DNA of 64,000 nt from Sphagnum compactum. Its lineage: Eukaryota; Bryophyta; Sphagnopsida; Sphagnales. The notes under the pieces were generated by a model. It saw only the letters and a list, made by a program, of their open reading frames with translations, did not search any database and was not told where the DNA came from. The stretch is from contig OZ234496.1 of assembly GCA_965153455.1 (NCBI GenBank), positions 16,608,304 to 16,672,303 on the forward strand, written 5' to 3'. Of this stretch, positions 10,303-23,337 are shown in pieces (position 1 is the stretch's first letter; every line of letters begins with the position of its first letter). The position numbers were made by a program, and so were the translations under genes.

Positions 10303-13300
10303 ATGGCAGCAGGGTTGGGCGGAGGAGGAGGCTTATCAGGTCAGCCAGCAGTGCCCAAAATCTTGTTGGCCAAGCCGGCCACACCCAGGAGCGATGGGGG
10401 TGTACCGGGGAGTAGTGGTGCACCTGCGGGCACTCTCAAGCTCATGCGGGATCGTGATGATGACAGCGCGGCCCGAGCTGTCCGCCTGCCGCACGGCTCA
10501 CTCAACTTGTTATCAGATTCCTGGGACTTCGCCCCTGACCGTTTCCTTCCTGTGAGTTTCAAACCCTACGTTTCTTCGTTCTTGGGAAGAAGTTAGGACT
10601 GCAGTTTTTCTGTTGATCATGTCTTTTGTCTTCCAATATCTCGTGAAATCTATGAAGCCACATTCTTTTTGCGATGCTAACAGTGGACGTGCAAATGTAA
10701 AGAAAGCTTTGCAGTAGGGTTTTGGTCATAACACTTCGGTTCAGGCTGTCTTGTGTGAAGTGTTTGGTGATGCGTGAACAATGGCCAGTTCCAGAATAGA
10801 ATGTTGTTCCTTTGTGAGGTGATCTTGGGGATCGCCCCTGAAAGCTTAGCCCTATTTTTCTGCTGGTGGATTCTAGACAATAGGACTTTGAAATGCAACG
10901 GACTGTTCCACAGCACAGTTGGAATGTATCATGAGTGCAGTTGTGAAATCTTATTTTGGATCCATGAGACAGGCAGTATGAGTAAGCCTGATTCTTATCA
11001 TGATGGCACAATGCTGCTGTTGTCTTGTGGGCTTGCACTCAATGCATGAGGGTGAAGGAGCTCTTACCTGCAACTGCAGCTTTTGTCAGCAGATAATACA
11101 GATTTCACAGTGGTTGGAGTGATTGGAGCTCCAGGTGTTGGGAAATCAACCATCTTGAATGAACTCTATGGATTTGATGGGACAACATCAGGTGGGACCC
11201 ATGTATGACCTTATGACGAGTTGGAATAAGGCTTGGGTGTTGTAAAGATTTCATGTTGCTTGAGGCAGGAGTGTGTTGTGCAATCCAGTCAGAGCAAGAT
11301 TGCCCTCCTTTCATCACTCTGGATGTGGATTCATGACAGGGGTGTTGCCACCATTTCAAGTTCAATCTGAGGAAACACGAGCCAATGCCAAGCATTGCTC
11401 TGTGGGTATTGAGCTCCGGATGTCAGTGGAACGGTTCATCCTTCTTGATACACAGGTGTGTAAAAAAATTCTTTTGGTGAGTCCAGTTGGGGAATTTCAT
11501 GTGAAGGAGGTGACACTAGAGCCCTTGCATCTTGATTCTTCTTCATTATAGTCACACTTGGTCAGTGTATGGCCACAAAAGCACAGCTAGTGAATTCCAC
11601 TCATGTACCACTCTTTGTACTCTCTGTGTCTCTGGATTATCTCCAGGAGACCCAGAAATTTGATTTTCATATATGGTCTGACTGTTATGTTGATAAGCTG
11701 AGTGAGACAAATTAAGTATAGCCCTTCCTATTAGTTATAGTAGTATTAGATTCTTGGGTTGTCTCTCCTGCTGTGGCTCCTGCTTGGGATATGTCTCTAT
11801 TTGTCTAAGTTCTGTACAGTGAACTAGAAAGAGGTGTTCTTTTCTCATGTGTATCTATGTATTTCTGGATGTGTGCAGCCAGTCTTCAGTCCATCAGTTC
11901 TTGCAGATATAATGCGGCCAGATGGTTCATCTTCCATATCAGTAGTTGGTGGGGACCTCATGTCTGCTGAACTTGCCCATGAACTAATGGGGCTGCAGGT
12001 AAGCTCCTGACCCTCAAGTCTGCTTGTGGTTGTGTTTGATCCTGTGTCAGTTGTAGAATGGATGGAGAGATCAGAGTAAAATGAATGAGAATTGTGATGT
12101 ACATTGTGTTCAATCAACATTTCACAGAAACTGGAGGTTGAATTGACTTGGTGTTTGGGTTGGGGTTATGCAAGGAACACCAATAGCTTGGGATGTTTTT
12201 GTGTTCGGTCTGCCATATTGTTCTTGTGGTTACAGAAGGTGTCCATGATATCAACCTTTGGCGTCTCATGCAAACTGTAAGCTCATGACTCCACTCAAGT
12301 ATGGCTTGTCTCCAATTAGTGATTGGGATCAGAAGTTATTTGCATACTGTGTACTTTGCTCCTGCACAATCCACACAAAACATCTCAGGTTGATTCTAAG
12401 AATGCTTTTTGTTATTTGTATTGACAAATGCGTGCAGGTTGAGATGCTGAAGCAGGGAATTTCAGATCCATCAATTTCATTGACCAGCAGTAATAGCCAT
12501 GCGCAATCTACTGGGGGTGCAGCAATTTCTGGTGATCGTGATAATGGTGACAGCATGCATGATGAGCAACCTGATTTTTTTGCAGACACTGTGTTTTTGC
12601 ACACCAAGTTTGTATCTCCAACTCTGTTTTATCTCTTGCTGAGTAAAAGGCTATGTGCAATTGCTGAATGGATTCATGATTGAGGCCAACATAACTCTCA
12701 TAAACAAGTCAAATGCAGTTGTGGATGTGACAAAAATAGTAGTTGCTCTGAGAGCTTCTATAGACTATCAAGTCAACTAGTAATTATTTGTACTACATGG
12801 GCTATTATGATTCATGCATTCTTTTTATTTACTTTGACCACAGTTAAGTGGCACCTATTTGGGAACATAAGTGATAGGGGCTATGTTTTGGTGATCTTAG
12901 GCTACGAGAGTCAGAGTGCTCCTTGAGTGAGATTCAACGCCTGGAGAATACACTTTCCATGTACATATCAAACCCCATTTTTCGGAGAAACCCAGCTGTG
13001 CGTTATACACCTCCACAGTTTTCCCTACGTGATCAAGAGAAGAGCTTCAAACAGGGCCTGTTGGAGAAATGCACCCCACGTGGCAGGGAAGGGGTTATTT
13101 CACTTGTTGGAGAACCAACTTCTGCTACCAAAATGGAGATGCATAATGGAGCTGCTGCACCCTTGGCAGGCTCAAATAGTTCAGGAAGTGGTATCAATTT
13201 CTTTGTGCTTCCAATGAAGGTGGCCTCTGAGGAGACCCAAAGACAGCATGAGAGCTATTCCACAATGTTGAAACAACTTCTTGAGCAGGTCTTGTAATTC

Positions 13301-13616
13301 TTCTGACCATGCCACATCCCATTTCCCCTAGATATCTAATTGCTTAAGTGTTGAACTGTATGGCTTTAAGAAGATTATTTCTTTCTTTAGACTCAGAAGT
13401 TTTACACTCTTGGCCTCCTAAGATTGCCCAATCACTGATGGTTCATGTTAGGGTTAGGTTCAGGTTTTATCAATGCCAAGGCACTCTTTTGCAAAACCTA
13501 TATCAGAACGTGACTGGCTGAAGAGTGCAGCTCGCACATGGGACTTAGTCAAAAAGTCACCAGTGCTTGCTGACTACAGTAAAATGCTACAGAGTTCTGG
13601 ACTTTATCGGCGCTGA
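10303..13616 (+). CDS. SMG9: SMG9, nonsense-mediated mRNA decay factor
   Basis: Model: join(10303..10551, 11080..11191, 11340..11455, 11879..11998, 12187..12276, 12438..12607, 12901..13288, 13464..13616), 465 aa. All introns are GT-AG and all junction phases agree. SMG9 binds SMG8 and the SMG1 kinase and restrains it, so it regulates UPF1 phosphorylation in nonsense-mediated decay. Visible marks are LNLLSDSWDF (about 66-75) before the domain, the P-loop GAPGVGKS (99-106), HCSVGIEL and RFILLDTQ (about 152-159), the PVFSPSVLADIM segment (160-171), VLVVTEGVHDINLWRLMQT (about 211-229), and the C-terminal RDWLKSAARTWDLVKKSP. The N-terminus is a low-complexity Gly/Pro stretch, as in other SMG9 proteins; human SMG9 is somewhat longer. 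The ATG was chosen because the preceding sequence is purine-rich leader and the phase into exon 2 is correct. Confidence 0.92.
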
Positions 13617-15991
13617 AGTTGTTTCTTGGAAATGGAGATATCAACTCTGAGTATTGTGTATGGCAAATCCTTCAAGTTCAGGCTCCTTTCTACTTGGTAA
13701 GTCTTCATGGGGCTGTCTGAGATGCTGCTACAAGAGGCGAAGCAAAGAAGTCCTCTCCAGATGCTGCAGCAATCTTGGAAGAAGAGGCTAAGCAAAAGAG
13801 TCTCCCCAGATGCTGCTTTTTGTAACCAAGGGCCATGTGCTATTTGCCCACAGTCTCATTACGAAGATTGTGGCCTTCAGCTGAAGGAGACCACTTGCTG
13901 TAAATGGATTTGGTCAAACACTGGCCAAGTTTGTGGGGTCAAGTAAGACAGTCAGTTTCAGCATCCTAAACCAAGGCTCAGGACAGCCTCACCTAGACTG
14001 GCTCATACACCATGGTTTGGTAATCTGAACCTGAAGATTATAGGGGACACTGGTGGAAACCAAAGTAATCAACCATGACATCCATCAATTTATCAGGAGC
14101 AGAACTCTATGTGACTGTTACATCACTTTGGAGCTGGGTATGGGTGCTTAGCACACTGGGAGCATGTGTAGTGTGAGTTATGCATCATGAACCTACTTTG
14201 CCAAGCATCTTCTGACATTGGTGAGGTGGGTTCTGCTTCACAGTATAAGCATAGATGCTCACTTCATTATGTCAAAATAAAAATGTGCCAATGCTTTTGA
14301 TGTGTGTCCTCATTTTCTAGATTGATACATTTAGGCAGTCATAGTTGAATTGGGACACTTCCCTGTGTGTAGTGGCTTGCCCCTGATGAACATACTGTCA
14401 CTGTTCAGTTTTGGAAGTAGAGATCAGATTTTCAATCTACAGATTTCCATCAATGGACTTGTTGTGTGGTTTCAAGGTTTTCATTCTATTCATCACTTGC
14501 CTCTTCAAGCAGAAGATAGCCCTGGACAATTATAGTTGGTTACACAGAAGATTTATCGGGGAACATGGGAAACCAACACTAGGTGGGTGTGGATGGAGAC
14601 AGGGTAGTCTCACTCTGTCCTTTGTGCGCTATTTCTTCTATGATTGGCCATATGATTGTCATGTTCCTTTTAGTTATGTGAGCCCAAGTGATCATCCACT
14701 ACTGTGTTATAAAAATGGACTATCCCAAACATGTGAAAGATATACTTGATTCACCCAGCCTAAGTATCAGCAGGGTTTGTTGTGGAAATTTGAGATTTCA
14801 AATGGTTAGCCACAGAAAAATAAGCCGGCCTGGCTGGCTAATATCTAAAAATTGTTTTAGTCAACAAATGGACAGTAGACATTAGAATTGGCTATGTCAA
14901 TTTTAGCTACAACACCACAGTTCTCAGTAGCTCATGCTGGCTACTAGTAAAGTAGATTCAATTGAATGGATGGCTAAATTTGTGTGAATAAAATGGAATT
15001 TCCATAGGCAAATGTCTCTCAAATTCATAGCTCTAGTGCTATGAATTTGAATGATGCTACGAATGTAGCCAAATATTGATATAATGCTATGAATTTGAAT
15101 CATACCTAATGAGTGTAGTTGATTAAATGAAAAGTTATATGACAACAGGAAGAGAGTTTTCAAGTGCATGACAGCAGGGGTTCTTCATTGGGGCCTTATG
15201 AACATGGCCTGCAAGGGAAAAGGATAGCAAGCTCCCGTGGATGAGTGCCCAACAAAATCAGGAAGAAGAAAAAGACTGACTTCATCCACACACCCTAGGC
15301 TGGTTTGATTGTGAATGTCAATGAGTGACTTCCATTGGACTGAGTATCACAACATCCTTCATCTTACAGGAAACCCTGATTAGTGGATACAGTGCAAAAA
15401 TGATTTGGCAGACTTTTTTGAATCTCATGATTGTGGGGTGGGAAGCAAGCAGCTTTTCAGGTTGCCACAACCCCTTCACCTCAACAAACCCCATCCCAAA
15501 TCCCTACATGAACTGCCATTACACATGCACTACCAGCCACCATTTCTTACCTTATGCTAGTTGAACTATACCCACATTGTGAGGCATTTAGCATTGGCTA
15601 ATCTTCAGGAGGTATGGAAATTACCAAATTTTGGGGTCCTATTTTGGTGGTACCTCCCCAAAAATGTAAGTGGAGATTGGGAACATGTGAGTTGTTGCTG
15701 TCACAATAAAATTTTGCTCACCTACAAACATTTCAACAGAACACAACATGGAAAAAAGGTGAGAGCATCAACACAGGTACATTTGTTGCATTTGTACACA
15801 AGCATCTTTGGTATGTATACAGATTGGTCTCCCTCGGCCTTCCACATTCATATTCATCCATTGGAGAACACCATCATGTCTCTACTTAGTGACTACTACT
15901 GTCTGCTTACACATCAACCACCTGGGCATTTTAGTCAATGATTTCCTGTCAGCTCTGCAGTCATAGAGCCCTGAGCAAGAGTGACAGTCAT
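13617..15991. other. Intergenic region between convergent SMG9 and transaldolase genes
   Basis: Holds both 3' UTRs and about 2 kb of unique-looking DNA of moderate AT content. Short open frames at 13707-13946, 14411-14749 and 15561-15941 show no recognisable domains or consistent splice phases. I see no third gene here. Confidence 0.6.
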
Positions 15992-18900
15992 TTAAACATT
16001 GGGAGGAGGCCAGATCTTGGAAAAGTGCTCCTCAAGACGTAATGTGTTGGCACTGTAGCTCTCAATGCCACATCCGATGAGGTCTTCAGCTAGAGGGCCC
16101 AGTGATGATACAAAAGTGCTCTGGTCCCACTGCACTAACTGCATGTGCCATGGCAACAGCAACAGTACAATAGCCTCAGCTAGTCTTGCATGACATACAA
16201 TCAACCAAGTGCAACTGCAAGGTATAAGCAGTTCTGAAAACTAACTGTACACAAGGAACATGTAAGTATCATATAGCTAATAGAGACAACTCAATCTGCA
16301 TAGTTCCAGTGTACAAAAGAAGAAAGCAACAGGACAGGGTAATTGATCTAAAAGAGAATAGGAGAAACAGATAGTGAGCTGAGAAGCCTATCTATGAGGT
16401 TGCAGAGAAAACTCCACAACACTTTTGAAGGCAACTGTCAGTAAAATCAAGGCAAACACAAGAAGTACGGGCATAACCTCATGAGTATCACTCAAAAGAT
16501 ATCAGACCATCACCATCATCATGCAGTGGTACACTCCCATGACTGCCCACACACTTCATTGGCTCCTGTTGTGGATAATTACTTAACTAATTCGCCCAAC
16601 ATTTCAGTCAAACCATCATACAGACATCTGTGTCCTCAGTTTCTGTTAAATTTCCAGGAGCAATGTGAAAACTCATTCACCATGTTGACCAGCAATCAAG
16701 TGACATAGCTGATCGAAAAGGTCAACAGTATCCTCATTCAAGGTGCACTAAGCTTGTGAGAGTAAAGCTTCATTTGAGTTTAGTGTGCTGCTGTAGAAGC
16801 AAAGCATCTAAGCTTAAGGCATATTGAAGCAAGCTCAGAAGCAGTACAAAAGGCTCACAGAGACCTTAAAAGAGAGGTTACCTCATCATCAGAGAATTGG
16901 GTGAACTGTGAAGCACTTGGATCAAGCCGTCTCACAAACGCATACTTATCCTCCAAATCTGTCTTGGTATCCTTCAGTGATTGGAGCACCTTAACTGGCA
17001 CGACCAAATAGTCAAGCCTGATATAGAGAACATCAAAACACAAAGATCAAGATAAAACAACGTCCTATGAGAATTTCAGAACCTGGAGAGTTGGATGGAG
17101 AATGGAAATCATTGGAGAACAGTGATAACCATGACACAGGTATAAGCTTCACAAAAGAATTACCCAAGCAGGCTAAACACATCTTGCTTGTTGCGTACTG
17201 CAGCTGCCATAACCTTGGACTTGTGCCCAAACTTATGAATGTAGTTGTATGCCTTGGTTGCCTGCATAATCCCAGAATCAAACTCCAACCTGGATGGCAC
17301 TTCAAAAGAAATCCAGAATTCAACAGCCTTTCTAAGTGTTCAATTAGCTGTCAAACTGGAATTCAGAACACTCACAAGAGCAATGCCAGGGTCCTCGCCT
17401 CTCTGTAGCACTGCCTCTACACCTTTGTCACCAGAATGATTTCGTGCCCAGTCCTGTACATTCACTAGGTAAGCCAAAAAGCAATTGTGCTATCTTTGTT
17501 TCATTCAAATGCTATCTTGGAATGCTATCCTTGTTGCCACTTGCAGCCACAACTACATCCTCCTGGTAACATATAAAATCACTGGAAAAAGGTTTCCTAG
17601 TCAATCACAGATCAAAAGTAAAAGTTCATAGAGTCAGCTCACCCGAATGCGCCCTACAAAGATCTGAATCACTGACACACCAGCTTGAGCTGCCGCAGCT
17701 GCTTGAGCAAAGCTACAGGACAGGTATCGATCCCAAGCACAAGAATTACATTCTCTAGTTATATGGAAGGTGGTGTAGTGAGCAGTGAGACAATACTTTT
17801 GTCACTCTCTCAAACAAACATGCAATGAAAATCATTCACAGATGTGAAATCCATTCGTGAACAGCAAAGTGTTTGCAGGACACACAAGAACAGAGTGGAG
17901 AAAAAGGCAACCTATAAACAAGAGTCAAATGTGTTTGAATGTCCTCTGCCTCCAGCTTCCTTGCTGCTTCAATTCCCTGTGCCATTCCCACAATGTCTCT
18001 CAGGAACAAACCATGCACAGACCCAATCCATGGTATCATATTCATGACTGAAACTGGCTTTCTGCACAGGGTACCTGCCAGGTTGCTGGAATTTTGAATA
18101 GTAACCGATCTTGAGAAACCTCCAATTCCTTGTACAGCCTGAGCAACTCATAGACCTGGAATATATACCAGAAATGCAAATCACTATCAGCCTTTCAAGT
18201 CTAACACCAATATCCCCAATCCCGGTGTCAACACTGATCTAAAGGGCAGAGTCATCCCTCTCAGAGCTCTGAACTGTCACAATTTTAAATTGAAAGAGAC
18301 AATGCAAACTGTCAGGCAACAAGTTGAGTCAGTTGCCCTGTCACATGTCCAGGTTCAGATATATGTGGAAACAGCTACTGCAACAAATGGATAATTATGC
18401 GCAAATATATTAGTGTCATACTGGAATGATGGATGGGATTCAATAGGAAGGGCAGCATATCTGATCTGAACTCTATGAGTTTTAGATCAATGGCTATATG
18501 ATCCAAGCAGGAATGGTGGGTTTCTCTTCCCATATATATCATGCTATTTACAGAAAGGCTGCAAGCAAGAGAGAGACTGCAGGTGCACTTGCCTCATCCA
18601 CTATTCCTTGGGTATCATACCCTAGACGAGCATCAACCTCTGTGCTGACACGACCTGGCACTGACCTCACTAATTCAGCTCCCACATTCACCAGTGCCTG
18701 ATCCCTTGGACCACTTCATGAGGTTAGTTTGCTCCACTTGTAATCAAGTACCCTTCAGGAAAGTAATATGAGTAACACAGCCATGTTATCCCAAGCATGC
18801 AACTGAGATGTAGGAATGCGGATATACATGGTTGCCTGAAATGTACCTAGTACCTTACTCAAGAAGCAGGAAAGTCGAGCACCACTGCTTTTTTCCAAGT

Positions 18901-20066
18901 AACACTTGCCATAAGCCAATGCAGAATCAATTGCACCCTGTACAGTTGCAACAGCAGATATGCTTGAGACAACTCATCAGACTATTTTTTGCAATATCTG
19001 AAACTATCAGGGAGCAGAAGATTCTGCTTCAACATGAGGATATCCGTACATTTGACAAAAATAGCAAGAACATCTCACATTGTATCCAGCTTTTGGAAGA
19101 CTGGTGATGCCCAAGAGCAGAGATGAGCTTACAGTTGCTGCTGTTGGAGGAAACCTACAGGTTAAACCTCGAGATTAGGGTTTTCAAAAGCTGTGCAATA
19201 TCTGGAGTACTACTAGCCTGCAGACTCTAGACCTCCATGACCCCTGGAAGGACAATGCCAGGGAACTCAATGGAATAGCAGTGCAACCTATGTAATTAAG
19301 CTGATCACAAGTCATGCTCAAGATTCATGCATCAATTGCTCACCGTTCAAAATCATCAAAAATAACTGTGTCAGGCACAATTTCACTGAACTTCGAGATT
19401 GCATCAAGCTCAGTGCCTTCAACTGTAAGAAAAAAAAGCAATAGAAACCCCATCCCTCATCGACAATCCAAAGTGCATTTGGTGGTCATGTTCTGAAACA
19501 CAATGCAAGCATTGAATAACCACTAAAAGAAGCTCAAAACCTCTCATGACAACCAGTGAAGCTTCATCAGCGATCTACAATCCTTTCATTATGAATGCTG
19601 TCTATGAGAAATCAGGAACCACTTTCCCCAGTTATACCTGTGCTAACGCTGGAGCGCACAATGAGAGCCTTCTTGTGACCATTCCTGACCCCATATCCTC
19701 CCTGGCTATTCCAATGAAATCCTCTGGCGCTGCCGATGGAGTGGCCTACACGAGCCTGCACTCAGACCCTAACATGAAGACCAAAAAACTCCGCGACAAA
19801 AAAACTCCAAATCGACATCCAGCTATCGGGAATTCCATAGGTAATATGCATCAATCAGCCTCTCCTAGATAACCGACCATTGCCCATGGTTAAGCTCAGC
19901 AGCTCAGTGGATTGCGAGGCCCAAGAGAGAAAGAGAACTCAGAATGAAGGAAGGGCTGTTGGGGATGAACATTTACCTGAGGATGAGTCGATAGCATGGA
20001 CAAGTGTTGAAGCTTTGGCGCCGCTCCAATCGCTGCTGTGCTCATTGTCGCAATCGTTGTCGCCAT
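15992..20066 (-). CDS. Transaldolase, plant plastid type (TRA2-like)
   Basis: Model on the minus strand: complement(join(15992..16138, 16882..17017, 17164..17261, 17376..17453, 17643..17712, 17912..17976, 18075..18155, 18593..18697, 18854..18937, 19079..19154, 19344..19422, 19638..19755, 19977..20066)), thirteen exons, 408 aa, every phase consistent. Transaldolase moves a dihydroxyacetone unit between sugar phosphates in the non-oxidative pentose phosphate pathway. Family marks are [56 protein letters not shown] with the Schiff-base lysine K205, [40 protein letters not shown] and the plant-type C-terminus KIWPPPNV. Residues 1-70 are Ser/Thr/Ala/Arg-rich with scarcely any acid and fit a transit peptide. 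The intron after exon 6 begins GC (GAG|GCAAGT at 18592-18591) instead of GT. It converges with SMG9. Confidence 0.95.
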
Positions 20067-22460
20067 TTTTGTCTTCCTTTCAAGACTCCTCAAACAATGT
20101 CTTCCCTCTTCTTCTTATTCTTCTTTCAATGGAAAATTTTGATGATCCTCTCTTTTTATGGGTACTGCAGATTTTCACTATTGCGTTACTAGAGCCCAAG
20201 ATTTCTCCAACAATGGGAACGACAACAATCCAGTAACGAACACGAAAGATAGCCGTATCAAGCGCAACACACATTGTCCCGCGAGTAGAGGGAGGGTTCG
20301 AACTTCGCGGTCTGATCGATGCACTCAAGAATGAAGCTCGTACCCTAATGATAAAAGCCACGTGCACTAACCGGTTAAACCGTCATACGATAACACCGGC
20401 GGTTATATTGGTTATTCAGTTTTTTTGGTTTTTTGGGTGTGTTGATAACTCTGGCGATAGCCTCAGCCCTAATCACCAGGCTAGTTGTGGAGGCAGCCTG
20501 TCTGGCGAGCAAAAATGCTGGCTCCACAGGCAGCCACGTCAATCATTAAGTGAGATCTTAAATCAGATGTTGAATTGAAATGTTAAATGAGATTTCAAAA
20601 CATTCGAGGGTTTATAGCGTCGTTGTGCTTGCTCACCATAATTGCATGTAGCAAATAAGAAGACATTTGCACGCGTTACAGGAAGAGATATCTCCATGTA
20701 CCAACAAAGAGAAACATGGAGCTGTCTAGAACACAAAGAAGGTGTCGAGCCTAAGCAAACTAGCTCCTCACGGGGATGCTGACAATTTGCAATGTAGTAC
20801 GCTCACTTGGGGCTATTCGTTACCCAAGTCCCGGTGGCTCTTGATAGGTTTCTTGCTTATTGGCTTTAAATTCATCTTATTTCTCTGATTCCAGATGTTG
20901 ACGGTGCTCTACTATATGCTGTTTGTGTTGTGCTTTCACAAAGCGAGGAGTTATGATTCATGTATCAGGCTCTTTTGCTGTGGAAATTCACTTTGTCTCG
21001 ATAGGTGTGTATCTATTCTTCTTTCTTTACATCTGTAGAGTTCAAGTTGTCAAGCAAGATCTGTGGAAGAAAATGGCAGGAGACACTATTCATAGGAAGT
21101 GACTTCACAAAGCAAGCATTAAAGGACACACATGGGGACCATTTGAATCATGTAGGTGAAGGTGTCGGAGTTGAGGGGGTGCCAAGTGGCCTTTCTCTGG
21201 ATGTTCAGAATCGCTGTGTGGGGATGGTTAGTGAACAATTCTGCATGGAGCCAGGGGTGCAGATGGGGTCATTTTTCATCTCCAAACAAGATCTCTACAT
21301 CCAACAGTTGTCTAGGGATGTGGGAAGGTATGTTTGCCCTTTCAAGTTAATGTGATTTAGTGTTTGGTGGGTTCAGTTTCTTGCCCTGGCCTAATGCTCT
21401 TGGGTACTCGAACTATAGTTTTGCCTTCTATGTACTGGAAGATGGTTGTTATGCAGAGACTGTTGTCCAGTTGTCTTTCTTGAATGCTATATCACACAAC
21501 AGAGGCAATTGCAATCCATTTTGCCTAGGAAATTCCTTTGTTCCAATTCTGAGCTCAGAGAGGTTTGAAACATGGATTAACAAGCTTCTATGCCCAATAA
21601 GATGGGCAACTTTGGTTGTGTGAGTAACCTTTTGGGGTTATCTCTGGTGCAGTCCTACAGCTATTAGTGAATGAAGTTGCCTTTGTATTGATTTGGGGTT
21701 TTTTGTCATTTTACATGAGATGGGGATGGTTCTCTTTATACAGATAACCTAAAAGTACCATCAATTGAAACCATTCATGAAAAGTAATTGAGCATTTTAA
21801 TCTGCAGGAGATCAACATCATGCAATTGTTTTAGCTGACAAGAAGAGGGGGCTCTTCATGCTCCTACCTTTGTTTGGAGCATTTTGCAGGAATGGATATA
21901 GTAGTTTTGCATATGGAAGGGTTCTTTGCCCTTTCTCTTGAATCTCTTGATGGACAAGTTCTGTTTGTAATCAAGCTTGGGGACAACAAAAATCTTTTAC
22001 TGCAAAATTTCTCATCATTTGTAGAAATTGCATTTGAGAAAAGTCAGCAATTATATAAAGCATGAAGAAATCAAATGTGACAAGTTCAACATTCAAGGTT
22101 CATGTTGCCCAGTTTATTTGATGATCATGTCTATGTTAAGCCTATTGGTCAGGTATGACATGTCCTGAGCTCTTGTAGTGTGACTTCTTGCTAATTTTTT
22201 GGTGCTGAGAAAAAGAAGAGATCAACATCTTTCACCCCAACATAAAATGATCGCCAGGTTTTGATGGCAGGTGCCTACCAAGTGCCTACATTAGGACCTT
22301 TTCGAATTCAGGGGCGCCTACATTAGGACCTTTTCCAAGTCAGGGGCATCCTGCCCAAGAGTGAAAATGTGTGCATGTGAGTGAAAACAGGGTAATTGTT
22401 AGTAAAATCATTTTTTACCAAGTAGTAAATATTTCAGGGAGTACTGGTAAAAAAAATTTA
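20067..22460. other. Intergenic region upstream of transaldolase
   Basis: The first few hundred bases are the transaldolase promoter and leader. The rest is moderately AT-rich. Apart from the possible exon at 21039-21327 no coding signal could be supported. A short direct duplication, CTACATTAGGACCTTTTC, appears twice near 22285-22340. Confidence 0.5.
21039..21327 (+). CDS. Possible isolated exon of an unidentified gene
   Basis: An open stretch bounded by a good acceptor (catctgtag at 21030-21038) and a strong donor (GGAAG|GTATGT at 21327/21328). It reads with ordinary amino-acid composition (for example IGSDFTKQALKDTHGDHLNH and SFFISKQDLYIQQLSRDVGR). I do not recognise the family and could not join it in phase to another exon on either side. 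It may be a gene relic, a lone exon or chance. Confidence 0.25.
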
Positions 22461-22499
22461 CTTTGTTATGTATCGAAATGGTAATGTATCAATGCATCA

Positions 22500-22670
22500 T
22501 ATTCCATCATGCATTATGTCATTTACTTATGTCTTACTTAATTACCGACTACGTATCTACTTATTTACTTATTTATCCTTTACTTACTTATGTCCTACCT
22601 ACCTACCTACTTATTTATTTATCATCTATCTACTTATGTCTTATTTACTTATCTACTTACTAGTGGGTAC
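22500..22670 (+). repeat. TACT/TACC-type tetranucleotide tract
   Basis: Imperfect run of ACTT, ATTT and ACCT tetranucleotides (CTACCTACCTACTTATTTAT and similar). A second tract follows at about 23200-23300. The same TACC/GTAGG motif recurs in dispersed repeat A and at 30360-30560, so this genome seems prone to such tetranucleotide growth. Confidence 0.75.
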
Positions 22671-22979
22671 CCGTTAATTGTTTCAACCAATTAATAACTC
22701 TTGTTGTTGTTTTGTTTGTGTACTATATAAGCAGTGTTGGGCAGGTATTTGATATGTTGAATAACCTCCACGTCTGGGTATTTGTAAAATGGGAATTAAA
22801 AGAATTAAAACTCGGAGTCAAAGAATCACAAGTTCCGGGTATTTGAAAAAAATTCATAATCAAAGAACCGCTGCCGGTTCTGGTTATTTCAAAAAAACCT
22901 CACAGAACTGTCGAGTTTCACGAAAACCCGGAAAAGAGGAGCCAGGCAGGTTTTTGGGCGATTATTTTACTTTTACAAT

Positions 22980-23175
22980 TTGGGATCTGTGTTTCAAAAC
23001 CTCGACAAACAGACAGACGGGATCTGGGTTTCAGAACCTCGACAGACAAACAGACGGGAGCTGGGTGTTAGGACATTGACAGACAGACAGACGGGATCTG
23101 AGTTTTTGTCTCCTCGAATTGGTACTTCGAAATTGACCCCTCAAATTGACACCTCGACAGACGCACAGACAGACT
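22980..23175 (+). repeat. Tandem array with GACAGACAGACGGGATCTG core
   Basis: Three to four imperfect copies, about 45-60 bp each, of CTCGACA-GACAGACAGACGGGA-TCTGGGTTTCAGAAC. The preceding 22790-22980 shows a looser form of the same CTCG/GGGTATTT pattern. Non-coding. Confidence 0.75.
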
Positions 23176-23337
23176 TAGTGAAATAATATATATGATTTGT
23201 TTACCATCTACTTATTTATGTTCTACCTACCTACTTATTTACCTCTTTACCTACCATCTGCTTACCTATGTCCCACTTGCCTATTATTATCTACCTGCTA
23301 TTTATCAAAGTGCAAATGGAAGTTGAGGAACGCTTTG

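Noticed and set aside
16500-16522. Histidine-rich ATCACCATCATCATG run as a metal-binding or tag-like peptide
   Set aside because: It lies in the last intron of the transaldolase gene on the opposite strand and has no supporting gene structure.
22500-23300. CRISPR-like array
   Set aside because: Repeats are contiguous or irregular tetranucleotides without unique spacers of constant length, and the DNA is clearly eukaryotic.
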